DNA of 64,000 bases from Pristionchus mayeri (GCA_036245805.1 BTRK01000005.1:48347216-48411215); one strand, 5' to 3'. Counted from the first letter of the stretch, positions 8,922 to 20,457 are shown. Translations and numbers: made by a program. Notes: generated from the sequence alone by a model not told the origin.

Positions 8922-11900
8922 AGTCGAATGGACTGGATGCGATGAAGACTTTGTGCAGTAAGCTGAAGGATCTTCCAATCTCGTTCGTACGCGCCCTCTC
9001 TGATACTATCGCGGACATCTGTTGCCATACTGACTCCCAATTATCTCTCGAGGTACGGTTGCGGATCAGAGCAGGGAATATTGTGCTAGACTGGAATGGA
9101 GTTTTAAAAGTTTTTGTTGGTTATGCAGGAGTATATTTCTGAGCATTGATCTAATCGATTGTCATTGGTCAAGTTCATTTATCAGAGGTATTCTGAGGGA
9201 ATGTAGGAAATAGAGACCCTTGATTTACAAAAAACTTCAAACTGCTTCAATCGGCAACCCATTATCTTTATTGATGCATCTAGGGATAAGGAACTTTTGT
9301 TTTAAGTTTGGGAGCCGTAAATTGCAAACAGCCTAAAAGCCGGCTCTCAAAATTTCAAAAGTTTGAGAAACCACAATTCCTTTCTTTTTTGAGATACGAA
9401 GTCGTTAAAAAAGCAAACGAACCGCCTTTGAGAGCTCAACAACTTTTATGTTAGAAACAAAACCATTTGAGAAGCATAAAATATAGATAATTCAAGAAAA
9501 GCGATTTTTCGATAACTTTATTCACAGTTTTTTGGGTGTAGCCGAAAAAAAGATCTCATGTGTAAATGAGATCTCTACGGATTCGTAATCTACGTACTTT
9601 TTTACTCCAAGGAATTGTATTGACATAATTTAGAAAAATTGACATCACATATCTTCATGCGTCAAAACATGAGATTCGATGGAAAAACACGCAAACAGTC
9701 GCGACCAAAATGAATGTAGATACCGTTTCCAGCCTTTAATCACCATCATGTTTTGCACGGGAGTCATTCTGAAGCATATAAACGTGATTACATGCCGAAA
9801 TTGCAAAAATGGAAAATTTTTAAAATTTCGATTTTTCGACCATTTTGACCGAAAAAGTCGAAATTTTAAAAATTTTCCATTTTTGCAATTTCGGCATACA
9901 ATCACGTTTATATGCTCAAGAATGACTCCCGTGCAAAACATGAAGGTGATTGGAGGCTGGAAACGGTATCTACATTCATTTTCGACGCGACTGTTTGCGT
10001 GTTTTTCCATGGAATCTCATATTTTGACGCATACAAATATGTGATGCCAATTTTTCTAAATTATGGTAATACAATTGCCTGGGGTAGAAAAGTACGTACA
10101 TTACGAATCCGTAGAGATCTCATTTACACATGGCATCTTTTTTTCGGCTACACCCAAAAAAACTGTGAATAAAGTTATCGAAAAAACGCTTTTCTTTAAT
10201 TATCTATATTTTATGCTTCTCAAATGGTTTTGTTTCTAACATAAAAGTTGTTCAGCTCTCAAAGGCGGTTCGTTTGCTTTTTTTAACGTTCGTATCTCAA
10301 AAATGAAAGGAATTGAGGTCTCTCAAACTTTTGAAATTTTGAGAGCCGGCTTTTAGGCTGTTTGCAATTTACGGCTCCGAAACTTAAAACAAAAGTTCGT
10401 TATCCCTAGATGCATCAATAATGATAATGGGTTGCCGATTGAAGCAGTGTGAAGTTTTTGTAAATCACCTCCTGCGATTTCTCAGAAGAGTTCTGTTATT
10501 GTTTCAAACGTGATTGTGCAGAGTCTTTTCCAGCTGCTGCAATTTGAGGTATTCCTTTATTACTTGAATATCGATTTTATTTTGATTAGATAAATTTATT
10601 TGTTGCTGTTTTAGGACCACGAAGTGTGCAAAAGAGCGATCGTGGCATTGGTGCGCATCACATATGGAAACGAGAAGGGGATTGCTCAGGTACGATTCTT
10701 TAGTAAAGAAGTCAGCGGTAAAGAAGTTACAATCCAACTTAAGGAAAAACTCGTTCGCGACTCGGGAATCTTGCCGCTCGTCTTCAAACACCTCGACGAC
10801 GACGACGATGAACTGGTGGTGGATGCACTCAGAGTATGTCGTCCATAGAAACACGCTTTTAACTGATCATTAGTTCACCGCACAATGTACCATTTAGGTG
10901 TTCATCAACATTGCTGATGTCGACAACGAACTGAGGCAGTCAGTTATCGATCTGAGAACACTTCGAGATCTGCCAGGAATTATGGAGAATAAAGCAAGCA
11001 ATCACTCGATCATCTTGTCTTGTTGCTGGCTGATCAGGAATGTGATGGAAGGTGAGTGGCAGGGATGATCCTTTTGGCGCATGCAAATAATCGCCTTGAC
11101 ATGGCTAATTCTCGAAGAGAATTCTGATCATAGTCAATATGCAACATTATTTACTAGCCCGGTTGTGCCGTTCTAGCCGAGTTGGTTTTGCAATCACTGG
11201 TAAAAAGAACTTGTTGACGCGTGATCTTCCTCCCTCCACGTTTCGTAATTATTTCGCAATCTGTACAGAAACGAACACAGAGACTGCGCCTTTTATATAT
11301 GTATAGATGTATATTTTAAATAAATATTGTTTTCCTATCAGGAACCAAGGATCATATTCAAGAAATCATCAGCAACGGACTCCTAAGGAAGATCGTCGAG
11401 GTACTATTTTGTACTCTACGTCTTGACTTTGATCATAATGCACATATTAATGAAACGATTGATGATTGTAGGTCATGCAAGCGGGCGACTCGGACTGCCA
11501 GGAACAGTGTTCTTGGGCACTCTACCACCTTGTCATGGTACTGTATAAATGTATTTAATCATGTAAAGTTGACCTCCTGATCTTTCAGAAAGGCACGTAT
11601 AAGCAGATTATTTCATTGTTGAATGAGAAGCCGATGCCCGCCATGTCCGCCGTACTCGCGCACACCGACCGTGAATGCATATACGACGCGTTAGTGCTTT
11701 CAGAATTCATTAAAAAAAGTAACAATCTACAAAACATTATGTGTTACTTCATGGAATTATGGTTTACTAACTTTCCTTCTGCAATAAGTTACTTTTGTTT
11801 GCCGCGGATTATCTTATTAGTTATGCTTACGATACTCCTCAATTCATCATGTCTCTCGTGATCTTTATCTGTATTGACTTCAGACTGTACATGATCGACA

Positions 11901-12465
11901 AGCTGCTGTCCATTTTCAAGGGAAACCAGTTGGACACACTCAAGGAGGAGGCTGAGGAAAGTGGAGTGGTCGGTCATCTCAAGATACTGAAGGAGAACAG
12001 AAACGAGAAGGTAAGCATCAGGGCAGTACTGGCTGATTACGGTAGTGGAGAACCGACACCAATCTTACCGACACCAATAAAAATATATATTTGTTTGTTT
12101 GAAGATGTTTAAATATAATATTTCTTATGTCAGGTGCACACTCTTGCTCGCGAGATTCTTTTCGAATATTTCGCGGAGAATGACGAGGAGGTACGAACTA
12201 TAGGCCCGTGAAAATGAATTATGTATTTCATTATTTTTTTTAAATATCGGTTTGAAACATTGAAGTTCTTTTCCAAACTAAAATTTCACGACCCAAAGAT
12301 ATGGTGACTGAGAATGGGTTGTTGAAGGGAACTATGAAAAATTATTAATTAAATAAGTTTTCCTTGTGTAGATTCGAATTTTGATTTTCTCTGGGGGCTT
12401 GTGAATAATCATTTCTCCAGATGGCAAATGCCGGATGTGCGAAGAAGGGAAAAGAATCCGATTAG
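8922..12465 (+). CDS. Importin subunit alpha-like ARM-repeat protein, 5'-truncated
   Basis: Exons read as 8922-9052, 10522-10548, 10615-10833, 10898-11051, 11342-11400, 11472-11537, 11589-11689, 11884-12010, 12134-12190 and 12421-12465. They keep one frame for about 327 codons to TAG. ARM-repeat text typical of importin alpha is visible: DHEVCKRAIVALVRITYGN, SGILPLVFKHL, CCWLIRNVMEGTKDHIQEII, QCSWALYHLV, YDALYMIDKLLSIFKGNQLD and EESGVVGHLKILKENRNEKV. Importin alpha binds nuclear-localisation signals and carries cargo with importin beta. The importin-beta-binding domain and first ARM repeats are missing because the palindrome arm ends the gene. A 1.25-kb fold-back element sits in the first intron. 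The frame is intact, but without a normal N-terminus it may be a pseudogene or use Met at 8943. Confidence 0.72.
9221..10467. mobile_element. Complete 1.25-kb fold-back DNA element
   Basis: Ends TGATTTACAAAAA and complement GTAAATCA, with a possible 3-bp target duplication CCT on both sides. The outer arms (9221-9571 and 10118-10467) enclose a nearly perfect hairpin at 9572-10117, so the whole element is a nested palindrome. There is no transposase frame; the mirrored 121-codon frames are by-products. It lies in the first intron of the importin-like gene, and the large palindrome breaks within it at 10117. Confidence 0.75.
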
Positions 12466-12654
12466 AAGAATACAAAGAAGGAGGAGGAATAAATCGACGC
12501 TTCTCACCTGTATTTTTCTGTTGTTGTATATTTGTGCTTACCTTTTTACGAGAAGTTGTTAGTTTTACGAGTCATTAGAATATCTTAGAATCCTTAGAAG
12601 CCTTATCCTTATTATTAGAAGTTGTGAAATAATCGTTGATTTCACCCCGTTTTA

Positions 12655-13907
12655 TTAGGTTGAACAGAAAGTCTTTATAAACTGTTTTGCTCGATCACTG
12701 CTCAGTGCACGAGACCTTTGGTGTTCCCTCGCCTCTAGTGAATAACACATGACAAAGGGACTATGTGGTCAACAACCTCTCATTCCAATCTTTTCATTCT
12801 GCCACTAGTAAGACCACGATGTTTGTTCCCACGGCCTTGCACATCCGCAACGTTCTGTTATTCTTATTCCTCTCTCACACTACAATGAAGGAATCGGAAC
12901 GTCAGTTGGCTGAAGTCTACAAGTCATATGCCCCTCACTACCAGACCATACGCAATTGGTACCAGCGCTTCGAGAAGGGGGACTTTTCCATGGATGATCG
13001 TGACCGGTCTGGGAGGCCACCCGAGCTGGATTTGGATGCACTACGGATCGTAGTGGAATCGGATCCCTTCCAAAGCACCCGCGACATGGCAGCCACACTT
13101 GGGGTATCGCAAGGCACCATCGTAAATGGTTTGGTCTCCATTGGTAAGAAGAAGAAGCTAGGCCGTTTCATGCCCCACGAATTGACCCAAGACCAGTTTG
13201 ACCACCGTGTTGACGATTCCCTTTCTCTACTCACTCTTCACGCTGGAGATCGATGGTTGGACCGTCTCACAACAGGGGACGAGAAGTGGGTCTACTATGA
13301 GAATCACCATAGGAGGGCACAGTGAGTGGATGCCAATGAGACCCCACAGGACGTCGCAAAGCCTGACCTTCACCCCAAGAAAATCTTGCTCTCTGTCTGG
13401 TGGGGAGTGGATGGCCCAATTTACTGGGAACTCCAACCTGAGGGGCGGACAATTACTGGAGACGTCTACACGAAACAACTACAGAATCTCAAGAAGAAAG
13501 TCGCACAATCTCCCCTGAACGGCAAGAAAGTGTACTATCAACACGATAACGCCCGACCCCATGTTGCACGGCAGGTCAAGCAGGAGCTGTCCAAATATGG
13601 CTGGATGATTCTCCCTCATCCACCGTATTCTCCTGACTTGGCCCCTTCGGATTATTGGTTGTTCTCAGATCTGACCCGTCATTTCGATCAGAGATCCTTC
13701 ACTTCCCGTGGGGCGATCGAGGCCGCACTCAAGCAATATTTTAATTCGCGCCGAGATGGGTTCTATAAGGAGGGAATCCATAAGTTGCCTGAACGTTGGA
13801 GATTTGTCGTAGATAACAATGGTGCATACGTTTGATTTTGCTCTTGTGCTTTATTGTCAGAAGAAGGGAAATAAAAAGTTTATAAAGACTTTCTGTTCAA
13901 CCTAATA
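12655..13907 (+). mobile_element. Mariner-family DNA transposon, nearly intact
   Basis: Terminal inverted repeats begin TTAGGTTGAACAGAAAGTCT and match for about 28 bp at both ends. They are flanked by TA at 12653-12654 and 13908-13909. Total length is about 1.25 kb, the normal size for mariner. One transposase gene lies inside, interrupted by a single stop. It is inserted in the 3' flank of the importin-like gene. Confidence 0.93.
12765..13835 (+). pseudogene. Mariner transposase (DD34D) with one in-frame TGA
   Basis: Two adjacent frames (12765-13325 and 13326-13835) are in the same phase and separated only by TGA at 13323-13325. At this point mariner proteins usually read RAQW or RKQW, so this is most likely a TGG-to-TGA change. 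The N-terminal helix-turn-helix region ends WYQRFEKGDFSMDDRDRSGR. The catalytic triad is visible: TGDEKWVYYEN, HDNARPH and YSPDLAPSDYWLF, with 34 residues between the last two aspartates, i.e. DD34D. The enzyme would cut at the terminal repeats and integrate at TA. Start choice is uncertain, since the conserved part begins around 12843. This copy could not make full-length enzyme. Confidence 0.92.
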
Positions 13908-14712
13908 CCACCTGTTTCTAGCATTGGTTATTGATAAATTGTATTGTTGGTTCAACAGGGATGGAGTTATCTTGGATTGAAGATGTTGCTTTTGCTCTTC
14001 GATGCACTACCTTTTCAACTGATTTACTCATATGTTTATTGCGAAACCGCAAGGCAATTGAATGGAAACAGCTAGGTTCTCGAGCTTTTCGCAAAGGGTC
14101 GGGACGAGACGGGGTCATTGGAGCATCGTATTGGCACTCTGATATCTAGCAAAAACGTGTTTTTGAAAATTTTTATAAATTATTAAATACGTTTTAGTTA
14201 TGTAATGTCAATTCCTTTACTCGTTAATCTTTTGACGTGCGCGCGCTTTCCCTCTCCCGCCTCACCCTCCTCCTATCCCCAGCCTTGTTCCTTCCCAAAG
14301 GGAGTATAATTGCTCCCTTTCCTCTCTTAATGAATTAATTTCTATAATTTCGTACGCGGCGCTGCATTCTTGTTTATATGAATATATTTAACAACTATGT
14401 GAGTCGGATATTAAAGATGGATAGCATAATTATAGGACTTAAGTTCGGTACAACTATGGAGGCTGGTAACAGTGGCCCCAAGGTTTGGATCTTACAAAGT
14501 TTACAATTATTTCTTTACTTATTCATAACGCATATTCAGGATGTAACTTGTCATCGATATTTGATCTTATTATATTATTATGCAGATTGGCTCCAGACCA
14601 TTGGGAGTAATGCATTTATTAGCTATACTCCTCATTATTTCCTTTCTCTTTTTGTTCCTATTAGTGTTGAAAATATCCCATCTCGCGTATTCATTCACAA
14701 ATATTAAATCAG
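13908..14712. other. Intergenic region between the mariner element and F-box-like gene A
   Basis: A 72-codon frame at 13931-14149 has no recognisable domain and no splice context. A strongly pyrimidine-rich stretch at 14243-14330 may belong to a promoter or upstream region of gene A. A T-rich segment ends in AATCAG just before the ATG at 14713. Confidence 0.4.
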
Positions 14713-17202
14713 ATGCCCGTCAACGATGATCTTCCCTCTCCTGCCAATTCTTGGGCATCTCTTCCGTTGCCGGGTGTCGATCGCATCTCCTACCACCTCT
14801 TCAATCCCGAGGATTGCTCAGATATGGCAAGTATCGCCCAGGAACGATATTTGGATACTGTAGTCAACTGAGCTTGTCGTCTTCACATCTAATTTTTTCT
14901 AGGAATTGTTTTAATTTCATTACGCACACGTTGCCTATATCAAGTTACTTAATTTCCATAAAATGTACTTTTCACAAGCACATATTATCCCAGTCTCCAC
15001 AAACCACTTATCTGTCGTGAATGCCTTAGTCTTTTGCACAGTCTTTTGTGCAAACTTCCCTTTTCGAACCCACCCAGTTAATTTCGTTACCGCAGGTCTC
15101 CAAGCACTACCTCTCTGGCGTGGCTACCTTCGTGAACAGAGATGGCAATAGACCGGGAGTCAAAGCAGTGCATCTGCGGAAACGAGAAGTGAGCATTATT
15201 ATATTCCGAATAGCTACTCAACGACGATGACCAGTGGTGGGCACGGTCCGGCCCAAATTTGAGTGCATTAGATTATCTCATAGGGGCATTTGATTAGGAC
15301 CAAAGGCCAGGCTACTTTGCCAGGCTACTTTGAGCCAAAGCACTGGAGGAACTGAACAACTTCGTAAAAATTGTGGACCGTTTCCTGCCCACGTATGACG
15401 ATGACGTTTTGTTGGCGTACTGCCAGAAAAATTATATCCTAAAACGACTGCATGATAACATGCGACAATAAGATAGTAGTCTTTAGTCTCGGCACTTTCT
15501 TACGTCTCGTCTTTTACCTGTGGGATATTGTAATAACAGCTGTGCAGTTTGCGAAATGTTACTTACAGAAATGAAAACTTACAATACTATTCGCAGGGCT
15601 GTCTGGATGTGGATATTCGCCTAATACCTTCCAACATTCTCTTCTACGGTCTGCCGGATCTGGACTCGGGACGATTCCAGCGATCTGGAAGTTCTGACGA
15701 CCCCGTGCTGCTTGTGAAACTGAATGGCACCGAGGATTCCATCTCGGAAAAGGTTTGCGAAGACATGGAATAACATCTACGTTCATTAAAATTGTGCCTA
15801 TTCATGATTTTCTCTTTGACTTTCTCATTGCATGAGGGCTTCGTACACGTTGAGCAAGTTTTACCATTTACTCTGCAGGTTTGCGATCTATTGGCTGCTT
15901 ACATCAAGGAGGTCGAGATCTATGGAACCCTTCTCGATCCGGAGGATTTCGCGTTGTTCTCTCAGCTACTGTACGGTTCGATTATTGTACGGTTTGATCT
16001 CACTATGAAGTTCTGTCCACTGGACGACTCCACAGCGTAAGTCAATACACGGATTTTCACGTATTTTTGACTTGGTTATTTCCCTTCTAATAGGGTAACT
16101 AAGAATGCAAATTTCCATTAAACAGTTTCTGAATGACAAGGAGGTGTTGTTCAAGCAGTTATATCCTTCTATTTAAGTTTTTCCATCATCGAAATTGCTT
16201 CTAGTGCTAGGGAAATCACTCTCGATTTGAGATACAAGCAACTCTCCGATCCAGGTGGGCTGTCTCTCAATAATTTTATGGTTTTCTATTTTTTAAATAG
16301 GGGTATTTCTTTATCTTACCTTTTCTGTTCGTACACCCATTCCTGGCAAGTGGTGATAACAAGAAATATTTTGCCAAATTCCCGATTTTTTCTGTTGTTT
16401 CTTAGTCGGGAAGAACTGTGGGGCATTGTTTATATTTCTTTCACTCTCGCCGGCAATTATTCGATTCGATAAATTTTTCCTGATTACCAGTCGAGAGTGT
16501 GGGAGATTGAAGAGAATTTCTCCGTAAAGATTGGTGAATTTAAATAAGCATTCACTCACTTTTCAGCTGAATTCATTAATCAGTTGGATTCATTGGCCAT
16601 TTCTTCCGTTCGAATCAAAGACTCAACTCGCTCCTCCACTAAATTCGCCGGTCTTCGTCGTTCTTTCTGGGAGAAGTTCTTCAACGAGGTGATAAACAGA
16701 AAATAGTGAGCCTATGCCAATATTATCCAATGACACAATGTCGATGGGGTACTATGTATCTTATAATGAGAACCAAAAAAGCATCGTCCTTCACTATTTT
16801 CATTTTGGTAAAAAACAAATTCTGCAAAAAATACTCGGAAGGATATTATTTTTGGGTGCCGTCCGGTTGGTACTGATCGTAGTGCCGTCAGATGAAAACA
16901 ATTGTGTAACGAAATAGGTTCATTATTGTGCCAATCACGTGCACTATTTCGGACAAGAACTAAGACCTCATGTTTCATTGATATATCGAATGCGGTATGA
17001 CATCATAGTTTTCATCCAATCTAGTGCCTTAATCAAATCTTCTCAGAAATTTTCTTCCGGCATGCTCGAGTACGTTGATATGATCTACGAAAGAGGTTAC
17101 CATGATCAGTGTGGAAAAACGTTCTGGAAAGCACCCATCAAACTGGATGATGAACGTATTACTATTGCATGCCTGGAATGGAAGAAAGTCGAGGCCAAGT
17201 AA
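14713..17202 (+). CDS. F-box-like tandem family, member A (splice donor damaged)
   Basis: Exons align with genes B and C: 14713-14841, 15096-15188, 15597-15752, 15879-16036, 16178-16254, 16567-16688 and 17047-17202 (TAA), 296 codons in frame if joined. The N-terminus has an F-box-like motif: ASLPLPGVDRISYHLFNPED, then SIAQ|VSKHYL, i.e. LP-x4-RI-x3-L-x3-D-x7-A-x-VS. F-box proteins bind Skp1 and bring targets to SCF ubiquitin ligases. The rest (GLPDL, RSFWEKFFNE, LEWKKVEAK) is a family-specific domain that may recognise substrates. The donor after the F-box exon reads CAG|GAACG, whereas B and C have GTACG, so normal splicing should fail and translation would stop about 10 codons later. The short first exons of B and C are absent. 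Probably a decaying copy. Confidence 0.68.
15336..15473 (+). pseudogene. Coding-like relic inside the first intron of gene A
   Basis: An open stretch reads KALEELNNFVKIVDRFLPTY, then DDDVLLAYCQKNYILKRLH, then a TAA at 15471-15473. Its amino-acid composition is protein-like, unlike neighbouring intron DNA. It has no counterpart in the introns of B or C. I do not recognise it; it may be a retrocopied gene fragment. Confidence 0.35.
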
Positions 17203-17388
17203 TTTACAGTATGCTCTATACACAGTGTGTTACAGTGAATTTATATTCGTCAGTCTTTAAAACCAACGCATTGAGCGCCGTTAAGAAGAGTTGTATCTCA
17301 ATGTTTCGTTTTATATCACACATTCATTGTCTGTTAATATGTTTCCTTTCGATAAAGATTTGAGTTAAAATTTTAAATAAATTTGCTC

Positions 17389-17417
17389 AATTTCAAACGT
17401 TATTAAGCGTTGCTGGA
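17389..17417. promoter_or_regulatory. 29-bp conserved element 3' of gene A
   Basis: AATTTCAAACGTTATTAAGC followed by GTTGCTGGA. The same 29 bp occur 3' of gene B (20458) and gene C (25962) with three or fewer changes, while the surrounding DNA is much less alike. The core AACG-N8-CGTT is a dyad. It lies 187 bp after the stop codon. It could be a 3'-processing or regulatory site of the upstream gene or a promoter element of the next gene. Confidence 0.5.
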
Positions 17418-17627
17418 TCGCATATCTGATTGAGAAAATTTAAATATTGAAGTGTTCTCCTTTCACTGACTTATTTCCTTCAGTGAAGATATTGTATTGA
17501 ATTTTGCCAGCTGCTTGTCTTACTTGTCAGAATCTCGCGAGAAATTTTAACTTCTTTAAAAACAGGAGAATATATTGTTCTCTTCATCTTAGACTGCCGC
17601 AAAAAGGTCGCCATTATCTAATGCACT

Positions 17628-17713
17628 CGGAGGACACTAGGTCGGACGAGAACTGATGTCATGCCGCCTATGATATAGCAAAGGCGGCATTACGCTATAT
17701 TTCTAAAACCTAG
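17628..17713. mobile_element. Small MITE of the GGCACTAGGTCGGA family
   Basis: Imperfect inverted repeat CACTAGGTCGGACGAGAAC ... AACCTAGTG around GTCATGCCGCC/AAAGGCGGCAT. Related full or partial copies occur near 16990, 19496, 37015, 46059 and 51367. Confidence 0.5.
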
Positions 17714-17907
17714 TGCTACTCGGAGCAAACACGCGCTATGTTATGCGAATCGATGAGAAATTTAGATTTTTATTATTTTTATTAGTATAGGGGTTCAGTT
17801 GAAAGAACGAAATAAGGTAAAATCAGCTTGAATATTTTGCGATTTTTTTGTATCCACCGCTGCCGTCCCTACTTCCACGTATTTTTAAAAAACTAATTGA
17901 GATTCAG

Positions 17908-20246
17908 ATGCTGGTCAACATGAGTAATCCTGGTGGAGCGACGTCCTCTTGGACTTCCATTGATGATTCTCAACAGAGATGGATTGATGCCTTCTGTCGC
18001 GTGAGTTTTCATGTCTTTATGTAACGCGAGTTACCTTTCGAATACATCATCCGACAGCTTGAACATCTATCTTGTAGTGGGTGAACATGTTCAAATTGGT
18101 TAGTTGATTGCTGTCGAATGCCATTCCCTTGCGCGGCATTGGATAGCATTTAATTTACAACCCGTTGTCGTCTTCTCAGGACTTCTCGTCTCAGTGTCGT
18201 GGCTTCGACGTCGGCGACTCGCAGCAAGCTCGCAACGAGGACGTCATTATAGAAGAAGAAAGGTGAATGTTAATCCTTCCTTACGATAATGCTTCAAGCG
18301 TATTTAAACTTTTTATGTGCATTTGTAATGAAAAAATACCACATTCTGAGATGAAAATTGTATTTCAATAAATGGTAATAATTTTTCTATAATTACATGT
18401 CCAGCACCGTTGCTTAGGAGTCCGATAACTAAACTTACTTTCAGTTGGGAATCTCTTCCATGGCCGGCTGTCGATCGTATCTGCTGTCATCTCTTCAATC
18501 CTGAGGATTGTTCAGATCTGGCTAATCTCGCCCAGGTACGATAGAGAATTTGGGCATTGGAGTCGACTCAGAAACTCGTTCTCACTTTTACTTCCATGGG
18601 AAAGGTTTTATGTTTGAATTACGCACTATTTTTTACCAATTTAGCTCTATATCACATTTAACTACTGGCACTAGGTCAATTGAAACCATGGCGTCATAAT
18701 ATTATTTTTCGAAAATATACTATGCATTCCTTTCCAGGTTTCCACTCACTACTTCTCTAATGTAACTACCTTCATGAACAGAGCCGGTAATAGACCGGGA
18801 GTTGAACGTGTGTTTCTAACTACATCTGAAGTGAGGAATATTATGGTACCTCTCATTCTCCTCTGCGGAGAATTATGATAATAGCTTGATAGTTTTATAA
18901 TCTTTCTTATTCACAGAACGGCCTGGATGTGATATATATTCAACTAATTCCTGCCAACATTTTCTTCTATGGTCTGGCCGACCTCTCGAGGAGATTCGCT
19001 CGACGGGGAAATGCTGAATCCCCCTTGCTGATGGTGGAAATGAATGGATCTGAGGTTTCCATCTTCGAGCAGGTTAGATTTGATACGGCTACTTTTAATT
19101 TTTATATTTTCGTAGTCTGCGTAATCATTTCCTCTTTAAAATTTTCTCTGTTTTGTTCTCTTTTCTGGCTAAGTTACCCAAATTAGGACGAAATTAAAAA
19201 TATATACGATAATACCTAGATAAGAAAGAGCAAATTGATGTTACCTAAATCAAATAAAAAAAATAATAAAAATAAAAAACAGTGAAATTGAAGCAACATT
19301 GGGATCACGAGAAAATTGTTGTGTAATTTCAGGTTTCCGGCCTGTTGTCCGCGTCCATGAAGATGGTCGGGATAGGTGGATATTATCTCAGTCCTCAAGA
19401 TGTCGAGTTGTTTTCTTGCCTTCTTCGCGATTCAACTATTGGAGTACTTAGACTTGATTGCTGTGAATTGAACAATGCAATGACGTGAGTTATCGGCACT
19501 AGATCAGATGAGAGCTGTGACGTCATGCCGCCATTGATATATCTAATGAAAATTCACGATCCCCTAGAAGGGCTTGGAATAGAATATTATAAGGTTTTGG
19601 ACATATAGTTCATTACACCGTCATGGAAATTCAAAAATATGCTGTTAAAGATATAGTGAGATACTATCTTGCCATTCTCAGTTCTTCCCTAATCGAAATC
19701 GCAGCGCGTGTCAAGGAATTCGAATTCAATTGGGAGTACCCGCTTGACTTCGATACCGGTGGGTTACCTCTAAAACATATTTTTTATAATAGTCCTCTTT
19801 TTTCAAGCGTTTTCCTATTCCTTAAATTCACCATTCGAGCTTGTCAACAATGATGTTTTTTACCTATGAATGATCTATAAGTACTCATTTTCAGCTGCAT
19901 TTATTAGAAAACTGGATCCGCTGACTTTATCTTCCGTTCACATCGAAGTTGATACATGGGACTCTACCTCATTCGCCGGTCTTTCGCGTTCTTTCTGGGA
20001 GAAGTTTTTCAACGAGGTGATAAACTACAGAGAATAGTGGGTTGATCTATTACTAAACTATCGAAGTCTTCGCAGAGACTGTCGTCTGGGGCGATCGAAT
20101 ACGTTGAAGTGGAGTACGTTGATGAGGCTGACGATGACAATGAGTTTATGATTGAAGAACTCATCAAGAGGACCACAAATGCACCCATCAACCTTAATTA
20201 TGAACGCATTATTTCGCTGAAGTGGGCGAAAATTGTGGCGGAGTAG
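17908..20246 (+). CDS. F-box-like tandem family, member B (intact)
   Basis: Nine exons: 17908-18000, 18180-18262, 18445-18535, 18738-18830, 18917-19072, 19333-19484, 19682-19758, 19895-20016 and 20076-20246 (TAG), 345 codons in one frame. All introns have GT/AG ends. The first two exons encode a short Ser/Gln-rich leader. Exons 3-4 hold the F-box-like motif (SWESLPWPAVDRICCHLFNP, then EDCSDLANLAQ|VSTHYF). Exon 5 has LIPANIFFYGLADL. Exon 8 has FAGLSRSFWEKFFNE and the last ends in LKWAKIVAE. A role as substrate adaptor of a ubiquitin ligase is inferred from the F-box resemblance only. The ATG directly follows GATTCAG, a likely splice or trans-splice acceptor. Confidence 0.75.
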
Positions 20247-20457
20247 AATACCGTATACCGTATGCGTAGAAGTAGAGTTCCGTATTCTCACCATGTGTTT
20301 CTGTTAATCTTCGTTCTTTGATATTTATCACAAAGGCATCAAGCGCATTTAAGAATAGTTCTAGTTCAATGATTACATTTATCCGCGCACTTATTTGACG
20401 TTATTTTTTCGTTTTCGTTGGATAAATATTTCTGTTCTAGTTAAACTTAATTTGTTG

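Larger units (their letters stand above)
6352..10117. repeat. Large palindrome: ~1.62-kb arms around a 524-bp loop
   Basis: Positions x and 16469-x are complementary from 6352-7972 against 8497-10117. All recognisable blocks (fold-back hairpin, importin exon copy, small MITE) are mirrored at that centre with few or no differences. The loop 7973-8496 carries minus-strand exons of an importin-alpha-like paralogue. The outer breakpoints fall inside a fold-back transposon, complete on the right (9221-10467) but cut at 6352 on the left. Near-identical arms suggest a recent inverted duplication or ongoing gene conversion. An assembly artefact must also be considered. Confidence 0.9.

Noticed and set aside
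6425..10044. Pairs of identical ~121-, 68-, 66- and 63-codon frames on opposite strands
   Set aside because: They mirror exactly around 8234.5 and mostly lie in fold-back transposon DNA. They are by-products of the palindrome, except for the importin exon at 8922-9052.
10690..10714. A 25-base intron (GTACG...CAG) in the importin-like gene
   Set aside because: Shorter than any plausible nematode intron, and the frame is open without it.
13931..14149. 72-codon frame after the mariner element as a gene
   Set aside because: No domain, no splice signals and no paralogue; likely chance.
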